From assembly GCA_963932465.1 (NCBI GenBank), contig OZ010792.1:18493701-18557700 (forward strand): DNA of 64,000 nt. The letters are read 5' to 3'. The notes under the pieces were generated by a model. That model did not search any database. It was not told the origin of the DNA and saw nothing but the letters and a program-made list of their open reading frames with translations. This document shows, piece after piece, positions 44,067 through 56,171 of the stretch. Made by a program: the position numbers and the translations under genes. Every line of letters starts with the position of its first letter. The first letter of the stretch is position 1. This stretch comes from Maratus speciosus (Eukaryota > Arthropoda > Arachnida > Araneae > Salticidae).

Positions 44067-44593
44067 CCTCCTAAGACCTGGCATCCATTTAAATGGATGT
44101 TTAGCTTTCTCCTTCTATTGCGTTAAATTTCGTTGTAGCAAACTAAATCCAGTTTGGCATGGTAATGTATGAATCAAAAATCAACATTCAGCTTTTGGAA
44201 TTTTGCAACAGTAACTACTTTGTTTACAAAATGGCGTAATAAATGAGTAAAGTTGGAATTCTACGTTCTTCTGGTAAGTTTCGTTTTTATGTTATTTTAA
44301 TTTGTTTAAACTATTTTTTTTTTTTTTGCAATTTTAATAGCAGATGTTAATACTTGCCTTATGTTCTTTATAATAAATTCTGTTCTTTCCCATACTTTTA
44401 GCATTTTTTTTATTATTTTAAAGCGAGTTATGGCCTGAACATCCATTTAGATGGATGTGCTGTAAAACAAAATTAAAAAATCGAAATTTATTAATTTCTT
44501 TAGAAACATCATTTTTGATGCCTATTTGTTGAAAAAAAAAAACTCATATTAAAAATATATATATGCATTATATTTTGCTTGGGTCTCAGGAGG
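44067..44593. mobile_element. Possible short TIR element with internal ATCCATTTAAATGGAT palindromes
   Basis: CCTCCTAAGACC (44,067-44,078) and GGTCTCAGGAGG (44,582-44,593) are inverses with one mismatch. Inside lie two palindromes, CATCCATTTAAATGGATG (about 44,082) and CATCCATTTAGATGGATG (about 44,441). The ends resemble some piggyBac-like termini, but no clean TTAA duplication is visible. Confidence 0.45.
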
Positions 44594-44689
44594 TTATTCT
44601 CGCAAATATAGCCTTGACCTGTAATTGATATTTGCTATTAAGGATCACTATGGCATGTTTGCCATTTAAACTTAAAATGTTTAGCCTTT

Positions 44690-44960
44690 ATAGTTAGTTT
44701 AAAGGGACACTCAAAAGAATTCCACGTCATTTTGGCCTAAGAGGAAAAATCGTTACAATGTATTTTTTAAATGTTACACTAATTTAAAGATATAGAAATA
44801 GATATATACCAATGAGGTGTGCTACACGATGCTTACTGTAGAAGATGTGCTTAGCGTTATCTGTCATTTACAGGGACGCACAAAAGAATTACAGCACTGT
44901 CTATCAGCGATAATTGCTGGAAGTGCGTTTTAAATTGTTGTAAAAAATCAATTGTGAGCA
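44690..44960 (-). repeat. Degenerate ~175-bp repeats, reverse orientation
   Basis: CAGGGACGCACAAAAGAATTACAGC (here kept to its core ACAAAAGAATT) and GGACACTCAAAAGAATTCC are the inverse of the 42-kb repeat motif. Two units are recognisable. Confidence 0.5.
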
Positions 44961-45243
44961 AACTATTATGATATCCTTTTATGAAGTTTAGAAATAATGT
45001 TTATTTATATAGTTTTTTTCCATTACTTTTATTATAAAAATATAAAGGAAAAACGTAAATTCTTACAAAAATTTTCAATTCATTTTATCTATTTATTTAA
45101 TTTTTATGAAGAAATAAATAAAAAAATATTCACATGCAATTATTAAAAAAGTAATATATTAAAAAGAAAAGAAAAAAAGAAACAGGAAAAGCTGGCTATC
45201 TTTTTAAATATTATGATGAAGCTATTAAAATAAAATATAAATT
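44961..45243. other. AT-rich spacer
   Basis: Low-complexity A/T sequence. No feature. Confidence 0.4.
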
Positions 45244-45415
45244 TAGGGTTCGTACGCTTCAAGGACGTTTACCAGAATTTTCGTACAAAAATATTTCTCT
45301 TATTTAGAGAGGGAAAAAAAAAATCTATCATCAGATGTAGCGACCAGTACTTTAAGAAATTTCTGGTACTAAAACACCCAAAATCCCCTGAATTTCTTGA
45401 CGCGTACGAACCCTA
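45244..45415. mobile_element. Small MITE with perfect 14-bp TIRs (172 bp)
   Basis: TAGGGTTCGTACGC at 45,244-45,257 and its exact inverse GCGTACGAACCCTA at 45,402-45,415. No target duplication is clear and there is no coding content. A partial relative (GGTCGTACGCTTC) occurs near 1,198. Confidence 0.7.
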
Positions 45416-45618
45416 GAATTCTATTTTTTTTATTTTCCTTCTTTTATTTGCAGACAAATAGTTTAGAAACTTTACATTTACATACAAACTTATATAGTAA
45501 ATGAAATGTTATTTTGAACCGATTTTGTTTGTTCAGTTATTTATAAAAGTTACTTTTTATAACAAAACAAACGTTAAACAATTACATATCACATTGCATA
45601 GACTAGTTTACATATCCA

Positions 45619-48600
45619 CACTGTAAATTAAAATGTCTGAAAATCAAACACTTAAGTGTCTGAAACGGAGTGTTCAATTTTCAGACATTTTAAAATGTCT
45701 GAATTTTTTCAGACACTTTTTGCGTCTGAATTTCAGACACTTCAAACGTCTTAATAGCATCCATTTTTTTGTAAGCATCATACGTAGCCATGTTTGACCA
45801 CGTTGAACCCTGGAAAAATATTTGGCTGGGGTCTTGCCCCCTCCACACGCCCTCCCCCCGCAGCCTGATTTTTTTTGGTGCTCCTAATTTTGGTATGCAA
45901 TTTTCGTTAAGCTGTTTATTTAAATCTTTTACAACATTTTACTGATTATAATCAATATTTTGAACTTCAGGAATAGAACAAGATTAAAGCAAAAAATATT
46001 TATCTAAATATTTGTTTTGATGATAAATATGATTTTGAATATGATTTTTTTTTTAAATCTTATGTTACTTTAAAACTTCAAAACATCGATTATATTCAGT
46101 ACAATTTCGAAACGGATTTAAAATATAAGCTTTACAAATATTGCACATTAAATCTGGTGGCACTTAAATCGTAGGGGGACGGGACACTGCTTTAATACCC
46201 ATGCTTTAATCAAGAAGTTCTTTTGCAAATAATGCAACCCTACACTATGGTTATCTAAATAGAGATGTCCGGTACTCGGGAGTATCCATTGTGGAGGTTA
46301 ATGGACATTCACGTATAGCGGACACCTCTATTTAGCGAATACTTTTTTAATCCGCAAAGCACACGCATACATATTTGTATATTTTTACCTCACAAAAGCA
46401 GACATCTCCGATCATCAGACAAATTCCGCGATCCCGAAGTTTCCGCTATTAAGGGCTTTTAAGATACATGGATAAATATATATTTTTTATAATCTTGTCC
46501 TATTCTAAAAGTTTAAAATATTTATTATACTCGGTGTAATGTCGAAAGAGATTTAAAATGTCAGATGTACGAAAATTGAAAATAAAATCCCCCCATCTCC
46601 CCAAAAAAGGAAAATTCATATAATTTAAAAATTAGATTAAAAAAAAATTATATTGACACATAGGCAATTTTACATATCTATCAGATGATAATCACAACAG
46701 CTATTTAACTATGAGTAAAAAAATTAAAAAATAAATATTCCACTTTAATAACATTAAGAAAAAAATTACTTCGGTATTTTGTTAAATATATTTTGTGTTT
46801 TTAATCTTGCCCTACTCTAAATGTTCAAAACTTTCATTATAATCAGTGCAATATCGAAAAGGATTTATGATATCAGCTTTGCGAAAATTGAATACAAAAT
46901 CCCCCTCCCCCCACCTCCCTTCCCGAAAAATTTTTTAAATTCTTATCATTTAAAAATTAAATAAAAAAAAAATTATATTGCCACATGCCACTTCAGCAAG
47001 TTTTTATGTAGATCACAGGGTAATCACAAAAGCTATTCAACTATCAATAAAAATAAATAAATAAATATCCTACATTAATAGCAAGAAGAAAAAATAACTT
47101 AGTTTCCAAGCTTCATTTGTCTTAAATATATATCTTAACATCTAATTGTCATTCTTGTAATTTTCGTATAAGTGTATATAAATACAGTTACAAAAATCAC
47201 AATATTAAGTACAAAATCTAGTTATAGCTTTTTACTTTTTCCCATTATAAATTTCAAATTACTTTTCTACTAAAAATAATCAAAAAATCAATATTATACT
47301 TGATTTCAAATCAAATACATATGTATATTTTTACTGGCAGTTTTAAAATTAAGGAGCACATAATAGATGAATCATGACAACGTCATACGTTTTCAGGTAC
47401 TTTATTTATCTTATTTTTTAATCTGCGGTTTTACGTTAGGAAGAAAGATCTTTCCAAAGCTTTTTTTTTTTCTTTCGTTGTGGTCGTTACGTGAGATAAA
47501 AATTAACCATTGAAACGAAACTGCGATTGAAAGCAAGAGAATGAATATTCAACTTAAAATGTCTCTCTTTTAGTAATATTATTACTTTAAATTTGTGAAA
47601 AAAGATGAAAATTCAGAATATATAATTTGTAATAAAAGACAACGTCATAAGTTTAAAAATATATACTTCTAGAATTAATGGGTTTTTTCGCAAACAGATT
47701 CAAAACTAATTGAATTTCATGCAAGATTTTGTTTATACCATAAATAAAATCATAAAAGACACTAATTTCAGTACTATAAAGAAATTATGACACTTACTTC
47801 AATCGATGTTGCAAGAGGTCAGAAAAATTCCTCGATTTGAAATTTCAAAAACTACCCCAGTGAAGGAGAAGGGCTTGCATCATTTTAGTACGATATTTCA
47901 TAATATATCCGACTAGCCATATTTAAAGAATGAAATCTTTCATCCTCAAAATAGGACCCGCCAGACAAAAGTTTCTTTTTTTTTTTTTGCTAGCTTCGAC
48001 AGGACGAAGATGAATAACACAATATTATTGATATAAATTAATACGAATTAACACTAAGTCCATTGCACACGCTTTGTAGAATTTCCGGGTGTAATCTTCA
48101 AGCGTCGTCTACTTCTGTTCTGTGTCTATCCCGCCCTTATATGGACGACAGCTTCTAAGAGACATTTGATGTAAAGCACACACGTCAGATGCATGTATTC
48201 AATAAATAAATAATCCAAGTGAATACGAATTTAAATCACAGAACTTCACATTCCGCGAAAAACGAATTAAAATACACGCGTACATAAAAACAAACTTCGT
48301 TTGAATTACAACGTATACCAACTTTGAACGAAGACATCTAAAACGCATGCGCGACTGGCAGTGCCCCAGTGCCCCCTGGTGGTTATTGCGTCGGAAGAAT
48401 CAAAACGTCTTAAATTAAGACACGTTTGAAGCAACGAAGTGTCTTAAAATAAGACGTTTGCGGATATTTTAGACACTATTCTCAGTTCATTTACACCATG
48501 ATCATACCAAGACACTTATGTATCTTAAATTAAGACATCTATAATGTCTTAATTTTCAGATTAAGACACTTAAGTGTCTAAAATTCTTTTTCAGTCACAT

Positions 48601-48635
48601 ATGTGTCTAAATTTAAGACGCCTCTATTTGCAGTG
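45619..48635. mobile_element. 3-kb CACTG-ended TIR element with subterminal repeats (CACTA-like?)
   Basis: The left end is CACTGTAAATTAAAATGTCT and the right end is the inverse of CACTGCAAATAGAGGCGTC. Both end regions (45,619-45,760 and 48,400-48,635) are dense in TGTCTGAA / TTAAGACAC / GTGTCTTAA motifs in both orientations, as in CACTA subterminal regions. A 2-bp flank CA is present on both sides. No transposase frame anywhere inside, so non-autonomous or a different superfamily. The interior carries diverged ~310-bp repeats and a CCCCNCC-rich stretch. Confidence 0.6.
45960..47100 (+). repeat. Diverged ~310-bp direct repeats inside the CACTG element
   Basis: Units near 46,480 and 46,790, and a weaker one near 46,040, share in order TATTCTAAAAGTTTAAAA-like, GTGCAATRTCGAAA, GCGAAAATTGAAWA and AAAATCCCCC, then CAGATGATAATCACA / CAGGGTAATCACA. 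Two good copies and one poor one. Confidence 0.6.
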
Positions 48636-48759
48636 CAGCATTGTAAGTTGTACAGTTACTTTCTATATTTTTTGCCTTTATGGATTTGATTTTTCAGGTA
48701 GTCTATCTGTCTGTCTGGAAGTCTCGCCAGCTCTAATTCGCTTAAATATACTCTGATTG

Positions 48760-49690
48760 TCGTGTTATTGACATATGTTCTTGAGGTTTACCATGAGATG
48801 TTCGGTATTGGAAATTGTGTGTCATTTAGTGTTACTTACAGGTGCATTTAAAAGAATTCTGTTCCATTAAGTAAAAATAGTTTGAAGTGTGTTTTAATGA
48901 TGTTACACCATTTTAAACATATATAAATAGATGTACCTCACTGAACTCAGGCCTCGCAGCGTATAGGAAGATTTTTATTGTTGCTACAACTATTTTGAAA
49001 GGAAATATGATGATATATTTTTATACCATATGCTAAAGAAACTTACCCTGAAGATTATGGATTAGGGATACTGCTAGGAACAATAAAACTATCCCTACAT
49101 ATGCGGCCCCTGTGAGCTGGACTACAAGATGCTTGATATAGACTAATGTGTGCATAGCACTTATAGTTCATTTACAGAGACACACAAAAGAATTACACTG
49201 CCTATGGGCGATTATTACTGGAAGTGCGTTTTAAGTTGCGATATGCGTTTTTAAATTTAACTAATTTTTTTCATATTACTGGTTGTGTACAATTTCTCTA
49301 TATCAAATTCAGGGTTGCACAAAAGAATTCATTTCGGTTTATTGATTGTAATTACTGAAGGGGAAATTTCAAATTTGTTATGTGTTTCCTAATTGAAAAA
49401 AATTTTAGCATACTATGTAGTATACTTGCAAATCTATAGATCATACATAGGACTTCAGAAAATATTAAATAATTTTTTGGTAATAAATGGTCGTTGCTAA
49501 AATTGGGTTTTCAGATATGTTATGCGTTCCTCAAATTGTTTGTGCAGATATCATCTTTCCCCTTATTGAACACGGAAGTTTTTTTACAGTATTCTGAATA
49601 TGTTGGGAAGTTTTTGATAACTTATGTTTCAGGCATGATTTTTCTTTCTTGTTTATTCATCAAAACATAAGGGTAAATATTCTAAAAACT
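48760..49690 (-). repeat. Degenerate repeats, reverse orientation (partner of the 42-kb array)
   Basis: The ACAAAAGAATT core recurs near 48,855, 49,185 and 49,320 on the strand opposite to 42,060-42,760. TACTGGAAGTGCGTTTTAA recurs with 44,920. 49,560-49,690 is the inverse of 41,870-41,990, so the order on both sides is mirrored. Confidence 0.55.
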
Positions 49691-51123
49691 GCCATTTTAA
49701 CGGATTTTACTTAACTTATATTATCTCTTATTGATCCCATGTTACTTCCCATATGACATAGGAATCAGCATCTCATCAGCATCGGAATCAGTAAAATAAA
49801 AATTAACTTTAATAGTGATTATTAGAAATAATTTACAAAATGAATTGCTGTTGCTTATACATTTTATATATCAGACATAGGGGCAAAAAACAGAACACGT
49901 ACGATTTTAACATTATGCTATCACTTTTTATCCGACTGCGAAAAAGGGTTATGTGTTTCACGCGTATCTGGGTAAGTGGATTTCTTTATACCCTCGAAAC
50001 ATCCCAACGGTTGGATGGATTTTAATGAATGAGGTCTCTATCGATTTGTCTTAACCCTCCGATGGTTATAGGCTAGGTTTAGTTTTTATAAGTCCAAAAT
50101 TGCGGTAATTTTGCGGTAATTTTACGCACCATACTGAGTGGCATATCACTGGATAGGTCTTTCAAAATGAAGACGATGTTTCACCGACTATTTTCCAGTC
50201 AGAAGCTCCATTTAAATATTACACAATCTGTAAGTTGTGTAGGTAGGATCTCTAGCTTTACTGCAACTCTAACCTTCATAGACATCTATAGGCCTCATCA
50301 AAACCGTGTTTATAGATAGGAATTAACAATTAAACACAATTTAAAAGTCATCATTACAAGTAAATAAAGAAAATAGGCAAGTAATATAAAAATAGTTTCA
50401 CATTGATGAGAAATAATTATTTAGTTCGCTTTTTACGCAGTCGGGTTTTTTGATTTTTCAAATTTAATTTTTACTTGTTTCTAAATCGTATTCTTCACCT
50501 TATTTAATATAAAATTTCTGTTTTTTAAAAAAACAGTTATTAGTTTTCGGAAACCGCGGTTTGTATCCTAAAAAATACGTTGGAAGGAAATTCTCCGAAG
50601 CGGATCAAATGATATAATTACTATTTTTTCCTGTTGCACACAATAACCTGTCACTTTTTAGTTGATGTTTATTACAACTTTTATTTACTTCGTACAAGGT
50701 CCAACACCGATGTCGTAAAATTAAATTATTGTTCCTAGCTTAATCTTCCCTGAAACATGCATAAAATGTTTTTCCCATCTTTATGAAGACAGACTGAAAA
50801 GAAAACGTATAGTTGTTGCCAGTTGCGTCGTAGTAATAATATATTCCATTAAATTTTCACTGAAGCGAAAGTTTAGCTGACTTAAGATAGATTCTTAAAG
50901 TTAGAATGGAAAATAATAAAAGCTGCTTCATGGAGATTTTTCTGAAACAGAAATTTATCGTCGCTTGGGTAGACTTTTAAGGCTTAAAGTTTTATATCCC
51001 GCTAAAAGTTTAAGGCAGAAAGAAAATACTAAAACTGAAATGTAATGTATTTAAAGCTTCTTTTATTTTTATGATTTTATAATAGTGTGTAATAGTTAAT
51101 AATTAATATAGTATAAGCGTTGT
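49691..51123. other. AT-rich non-coding sequence
   Basis: No gene or bounded element recognised. The frame at 49,840-50,025 lacks family features. Confidence 0.4.
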
Positions 51124-51555
51124 TTAACCCTTTCAGGGGTAAGGTACTTCTATTTGTAAAATGATGAAATGAGTGAACGACGCCAGAATTTAAAAACAAA
51201 TTTATTTCTAAATAAGCAAAAGCTATTGTTCACTTACTTGACCCTTTCAGGGGCAAAGCAACTCCATTGCTAAAATGTTGAAATTAATGAGTGACACCGG
51301 AATTTGAAAACAAATTTATTTTTAAATACGAATGAGCTATATTTCGTATATATGATAAACCGAAATTTTTTTAACCAAAATTATGGTGCCATTGTGCTTT
51401 TGGGAATTAAAATTAAGCGGTTTCATAAAAATACCAGCGCCCCTCAAGGGGTTAATAAAAAGAAATTTTTCATTCCAATATTCTGGTGTCTATGTGGCAT
51501 TTAGGAATTAAAATTAAGTGGTCCAAAAATGAACCACCGTCATCGAACGGGTTAA
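51124..51555. mobile_element. piggyBac-like MITE family P, composite or nested copies
   Basis: TTAACCCTTTCAGGGG at 51,124 and an inverted CCCCTCAAGGGGTTAA ending at 51,455 make one TTAA-bounded unit. A second pair of ends (GACCCTTTCAGGGGC at 51,239 and CGAACGGGTTAA ending at 51,555) suggests two overlapping or nested family members. Shares GGAATTAAAATTAAG with the 4.4-kb and 54.5-kb copies. Confidence 0.6.
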
Positions 51556-52767
51556 ATGTTTTAAAATGTATAGCTGGTTTAAATAACGTATTGTGCAATT
51601 AGATATAAATTCCGCGCATTTGAGAACTATTCCAAATTCAACAAGTAATTTGTAAACATTGCATTCGGGGTCAGTGATGGCGCACTATGCGCAATTTAAT
51701 AATGATTTATTACTGGGTGCTATAGAAGGGTTTAAAAAAGTGCTTAATATTTTAAAAACTTTTTTTATTATATCTCAATAATTCAGTATAGGAATTTAAA
51801 AGTAAAACATATACTTTTACAGTGCTTTATTGTTTCACGATTTACCGAAATACGAGTGAGTTTATTTTATTTATTTTTTTTTTACTTTTTTTTTTAACCT
51901 CTTTGCGACGGGAGCCTTTTGCGAAATTTTTAATCTTTTGTCACCGTTTTTTTAAAAACAGAAATTTGTGTCTTTTCGAATCGATAAAATGCGCTGATTA
52001 AATAAGGCAAATTTTACAGTAAAATTTTACTGGTGAGAAAAAACAAGGATTCTGAGAGCACGTATACGTGCCGCTCGAAGCGTCCAAGGGGTTAAGAAAG
52101 ATTACGGAAAGAAAATGCCTATATATTTGAAATCGGAAAATACATCTTCACTAAAGTAAGAAAGTATTATGGCATCGCTTTATAGATAAAAAGGTTGTTG
52201 TGAAGCAGCAACAAATTATAAGCATTTATAAAGTCATCAATGATGATATTACCTAAAATCAAAACATCTTAAAAGATAATTTTAAAATCAAGACGAGGAC
52301 TATCCTAATTTTTATTAGGAGATTCCAAGTACGTTGTCTAAAAGGAATGTCATACAATAGCCGTGTCGTAAATTTTATCAACAAAAGAAAAAAAATTACA
52401 TATCGTTAAATGTTTGAGATGAATTCACATCTTCCGAACTTCTGCAACAGTTACATCTTCAATCCTGCAAACTGCTTGAAAAAGAAGTTTGAAATCACAA
52501 CAAGAATTATTCATAACAAAAGTGGACCCAATTCCAGGGATATCCAAAATTCACAAAAGAAATAAAAATTCAATACTTCGAAACATATAGACATTAGCAC
52601 GATATTGTTTTAGTATAAATACAGAGAAAGACATGTTTTTTTTATTATTATTATTGCTAACATACTTGCGTATGTTACAACCTTGTAGAGAAATTTGAAT
52701 AACAGAAAACTTGACATCATAACAAATCATTTTAAGCAATTGAAGAACGTTATGCATGACAGGAGCT
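51556..52767. other. Non-coding sequence, nothing recognised
   Basis: AT-rich with T-runs near 51,870-51,895. No credible gene. Confidence 0.4.
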
Positions 52768-53955
52768 ATCCCAGATAGCATGAACATTAGCAGCAAGTTT
52801 GCTTTTTTCTGATATTATCTTGCCTTGACAAATTTGACTTGACAAACTCGCAACAAATCTCCCGCAAGGTATACCACCCCGTACTTGCATGAGTAGTTTG
52901 TTCTGAAAGACTGTCTTTAATTCACGAAAGAGACGAAAGCAAAAAATGCCTCTGTTGAGAGAGTAGACAATCAGCACATGTGCAGAAATTGGGTGCTACT
53001 CAAAGGCAAGACGCATACATCATTGTGACTGTTATGGAATCTCATTTTCATTGATTGGTTAAGTTAAGGAGTAAAATGTATTTATTATTTTAACTCTTCA
53101 AATGTAGTTATTTTTTGTAAAGCAACATTTTATCTATAATCTACATCCTTTTTCATATAAAAATTCTTAAAAATCGAAAACTTATGTTAATTTACTAAGT
53201 TATGTTTACGCCATTTTAAATTTATATTAAAAATTTTAATTTTTAAAGAACTTTTCTCAATATTATTGGATTTTTCTAAAATATAGCTATAATTTATATT
53301 TACTTATTTATTTATTTATTTATTTTTGACATCAACCCCATTCAAGTCTATGATTTTTAACCCTTTTGGGACTGTATCCCTTACACAAATTTTATGCATT
53401 TGGCACAGCTTTTTTTAAAAAATCTATACTTATCAAATACCAAAGAAAACTCGAATGTAATTGTACAAATATCACCTCTATTTGCTAATGGTGATACAAA
53501 CGATACATGCGTCTTTTGACGATGCTTATGCATCAATAGACCTGAAGAGGTTAAACTTTTGTTTAACACCGTCAGTTCTGCTACACTATAGTGTAACAGT
53601 TGTAAAGAGAAACTGTGGCATGACAAGGTTACTACTTTGCAATAAGTTTGCAGTATTTTTGACAAGACAAAGCTAAATTTTCTACTTGCTTGCAAAGAAT
53701 TTGCAGTACTTTAGTCATGACATAAATAAATTTTATACTTGTTTGCCAATGATTTGCAATAAATTTGATACAGCACGATTTGAACTTGCACGACAAGTTT
53801 GTTGCAAGTTCTAAGGTTGGTGACTTCGGTGTTTGCGTTATCTTGCTGCAGTCTTGTCATGAACTTTCAATCTTGTCATGTTGAATTGGCTGCAACTTTG
53901 CAGGTTCGCAAAGCAAGACTGCTGCAAATTTCTTGCAAACTAAAAATGCTATGTA
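52768..53955. mobile_element. Possible TIR element with TTGCAAG-rich ends, ~1.2 kb
   Basis: CCAGATAGCATGAACATTAG at the left resembles the inverse of CTAAAAATGCTATGTAGG at the right. The adjoining 150-200 bp on both sides are rich in CTTGCAA, CTTGTCA and GCAAGTTTGC motifs. The middle includes a (TTTA)n microsatellite at about 53,305-53,325. The frames at 53,381-53,695 and 53,799-54,032 are within this repeat-like sequence and are not called. Confidence 0.45.
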
Positions 53956-54400
53956 GGAAAATGTTGTCATATTCATTAAGCGGAATTTCACCATATAATT
54001 ACCATCGAGTCACTTTTTCAAAATTTGCGTAGTGAATGTGAATGAAATATCGGCTGCCGGTAGTGTTGTACGATTTATCGTAATTGCGTCGGTGAGTGAA
54101 AAAAAATCAGCTTCACGCGAGAAACCAAACAATGGTGATGGAAATATTTGCATGTGTATATAAAGATATATATTTTTTGTAATAAAATAAAATAATTAAC
54201 CTTATACCAGAAAAAATAACTCATAAAATGTAATATAATAAAATTAATGTTTAATCCGTTTAACCGAGTGATAATGTTCTTTTGTAATCAAGTTAACTAC
54301 CTATGTCGCTAAGGCCGGTAGAATTGTAGCAATAGTAAAGTAGACGATCAATCTTTGATGATGTAAAACTTTAAGTTCTGGTGGGCAATCTTCTTCCCAC
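53956..54400. other. Non-coding spacer
   Basis: Nothing recognised. Confidence 0.4.
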
Positions 54401-56171
54401 TTAGTTTTAATTCCAAAGTGTCACAATGCCAACGGAATTTACGACCAAATTTATTTGAAAATAAGTTAATGCATTCTTTTGTGTGCATGATAAACTGATT
54501 CTTTTGTTTGCAAAACAATGCTGCCAATGTAACATTTGGGTATTAAAATTAAGTGAAAAGAACATCACGCATCAGAGCTTAACCTTTAATTGTATGATTT
54601 TTTATTTTGTTTCGAAAAAATATATATCATTCTCTGAAAGGTTTATAACACAGGAAAAATAATGAAAAAGATCAGAGATACATATTTCGTATAATACGTC
54701 AACCATTTCTTATGTTGCACATCTGCAATACAAGTAAAAACAAAAATATTGCAAATTAGTAAATATTTTAACCCTTAATTGTATAGTGATGTAAATTTCT
54801 TCACCTTTTTATTTAATTTTTAATACATAAATTAAGTTCTTACAACCACTATATTTATATAGAAACTAGGGGGCTCTGCCCCCTGCAAGCTACGCTCGCC
54901 AACCCCCGTTCAGACACCGCAGAATCTAAAAACACGCTAATCTGATCGGTTTTAAAAATATTATACAAGATTCAATTATACTGAAAAAAGCTGTGCAAAT
55001 CTCCCTGTTAACGGGTTTCCATTCAATTTCATTTGATTTCAAAAATTTAAGGCCGAATCAGTTGCTGTTAAGACATCCAATTGTTGTTTTCGTGTTTGAT
55101 TAAAGAGGATCAGTTAAGCATTTGAAAAGAAGCTAAAATAAAACGAATTAAGTGTACAGAGTCTTTGTCTCCCGGTATTTTAAAACAATTTCTATAACAA
55201 TAGCCTAAGTCATGTGACTATCATCAACAGTTCCGGGCGAACCACTTCGCTTTTTATATTTGTGGTGCCATTTTGGTACTTTAATAGTTTTAATTCCAAA
55301 GTGTCACAATGCCAACGGAATTTACGACCAAATTTATTTGTAAATAAGTTAATTCATTCTTTTGTGCGCATGATAAACTGATTTTTTTGTTTGCAAAACA
55401 ATGCTGCCAATGTAACATTTGGGTATTAAAATTAAGTGAAAAGAACATCACGCATCAGAGCTTAACCTTTAATTGCATGAGTTTTTATTTTGTTTCGAAA
55501 AAAAAAATATATGATTCTCTGAAAGGTTTATAACACAGGAAAAATAATGAAAAAGATCAGAGATACATATTTCGTATAATACGTCAACCATTTCTTATGT
55601 TGCACATCTGCAATACAAGTAAAAACAAAAATATTGCAAATTAGTAAATATTTTAACCCTTAATTGTATAGTGATGTAAATTTCTATCACCTTTTTATTT
55701 AATTTTTAATACATAAATTAAGTTCTTACAACCACAATATTTATATAGAAACTAGGGGGCTCTGCCCCCTGCAAGCTACGCTCGCCATCAACCGTTCAGA
55801 CACAGCAGAATCTAAAAACACGCTAATCTGATCGGTTTTAAAAATATTATACAAGATTGAATTATACTGAAAAAAGCTGTGCAAATCTCCCTGTTAACGG
55901 GTTTCCATTCAATTTCATTTGATTTCAAAAATTTAAGGCCGAATCAGTTGCTGTTAAGACATCCAATTGTTGTTTTCGTGTTTGATTAAAGAGGATCAGT
56001 TAAGCATTTGAAAAGAAGCTAAAATAAAACGAATTAAGTTTACAGAGTCTTTGTCTCCCGGTATTTTAAAACAATTTCTATAACAATAGCCTAAGTCATG
56101 TGACTATCATCAACAGTTCCGGGCGAACCACTTCGCTTTTTATATTTCTGGTGCCATTTTGGTACTTTAAT
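54401..56171. repeat. 886-bp tandem segmental duplication (two copies)
   Basis: 54,401-55,286 and 55,287-56,171 are nearly identical. CTAG of the Helitron-like end lies at 54,866 in one and 55,752 in the other. Each unit holds a family P MITE-like segment (GTAACATTTGGGTATTAAAA), AT-rich spacer, and the first ~420 bp of family H. The join comes after GGTACTTTAAT, with AGTTTTAATTCC on both sides as short homology. Few differences, so recent. Confidence 0.85.
54866..55286 (-). mobile_element. Helitron-like family H, terminal fragment created by the duplication
   Basis: Carries the CTAG/GGGGGC-hairpin end and about 420 bp of family H, then stops abruptly at the duplication join, so it is a duplicated fragment rather than an independent insertion. 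Confidence 0.65.

Noticed and set aside
52551..52977. Overlapping minus-strand frames of 81 and 75 residues
   Set aside because: They straddle the end of a TIR-like element, have no motifs and are low-confidence chance frames.
53305..53325. (TTTA)n tract as a functional element
   Set aside because: Ordinary microsatellite.
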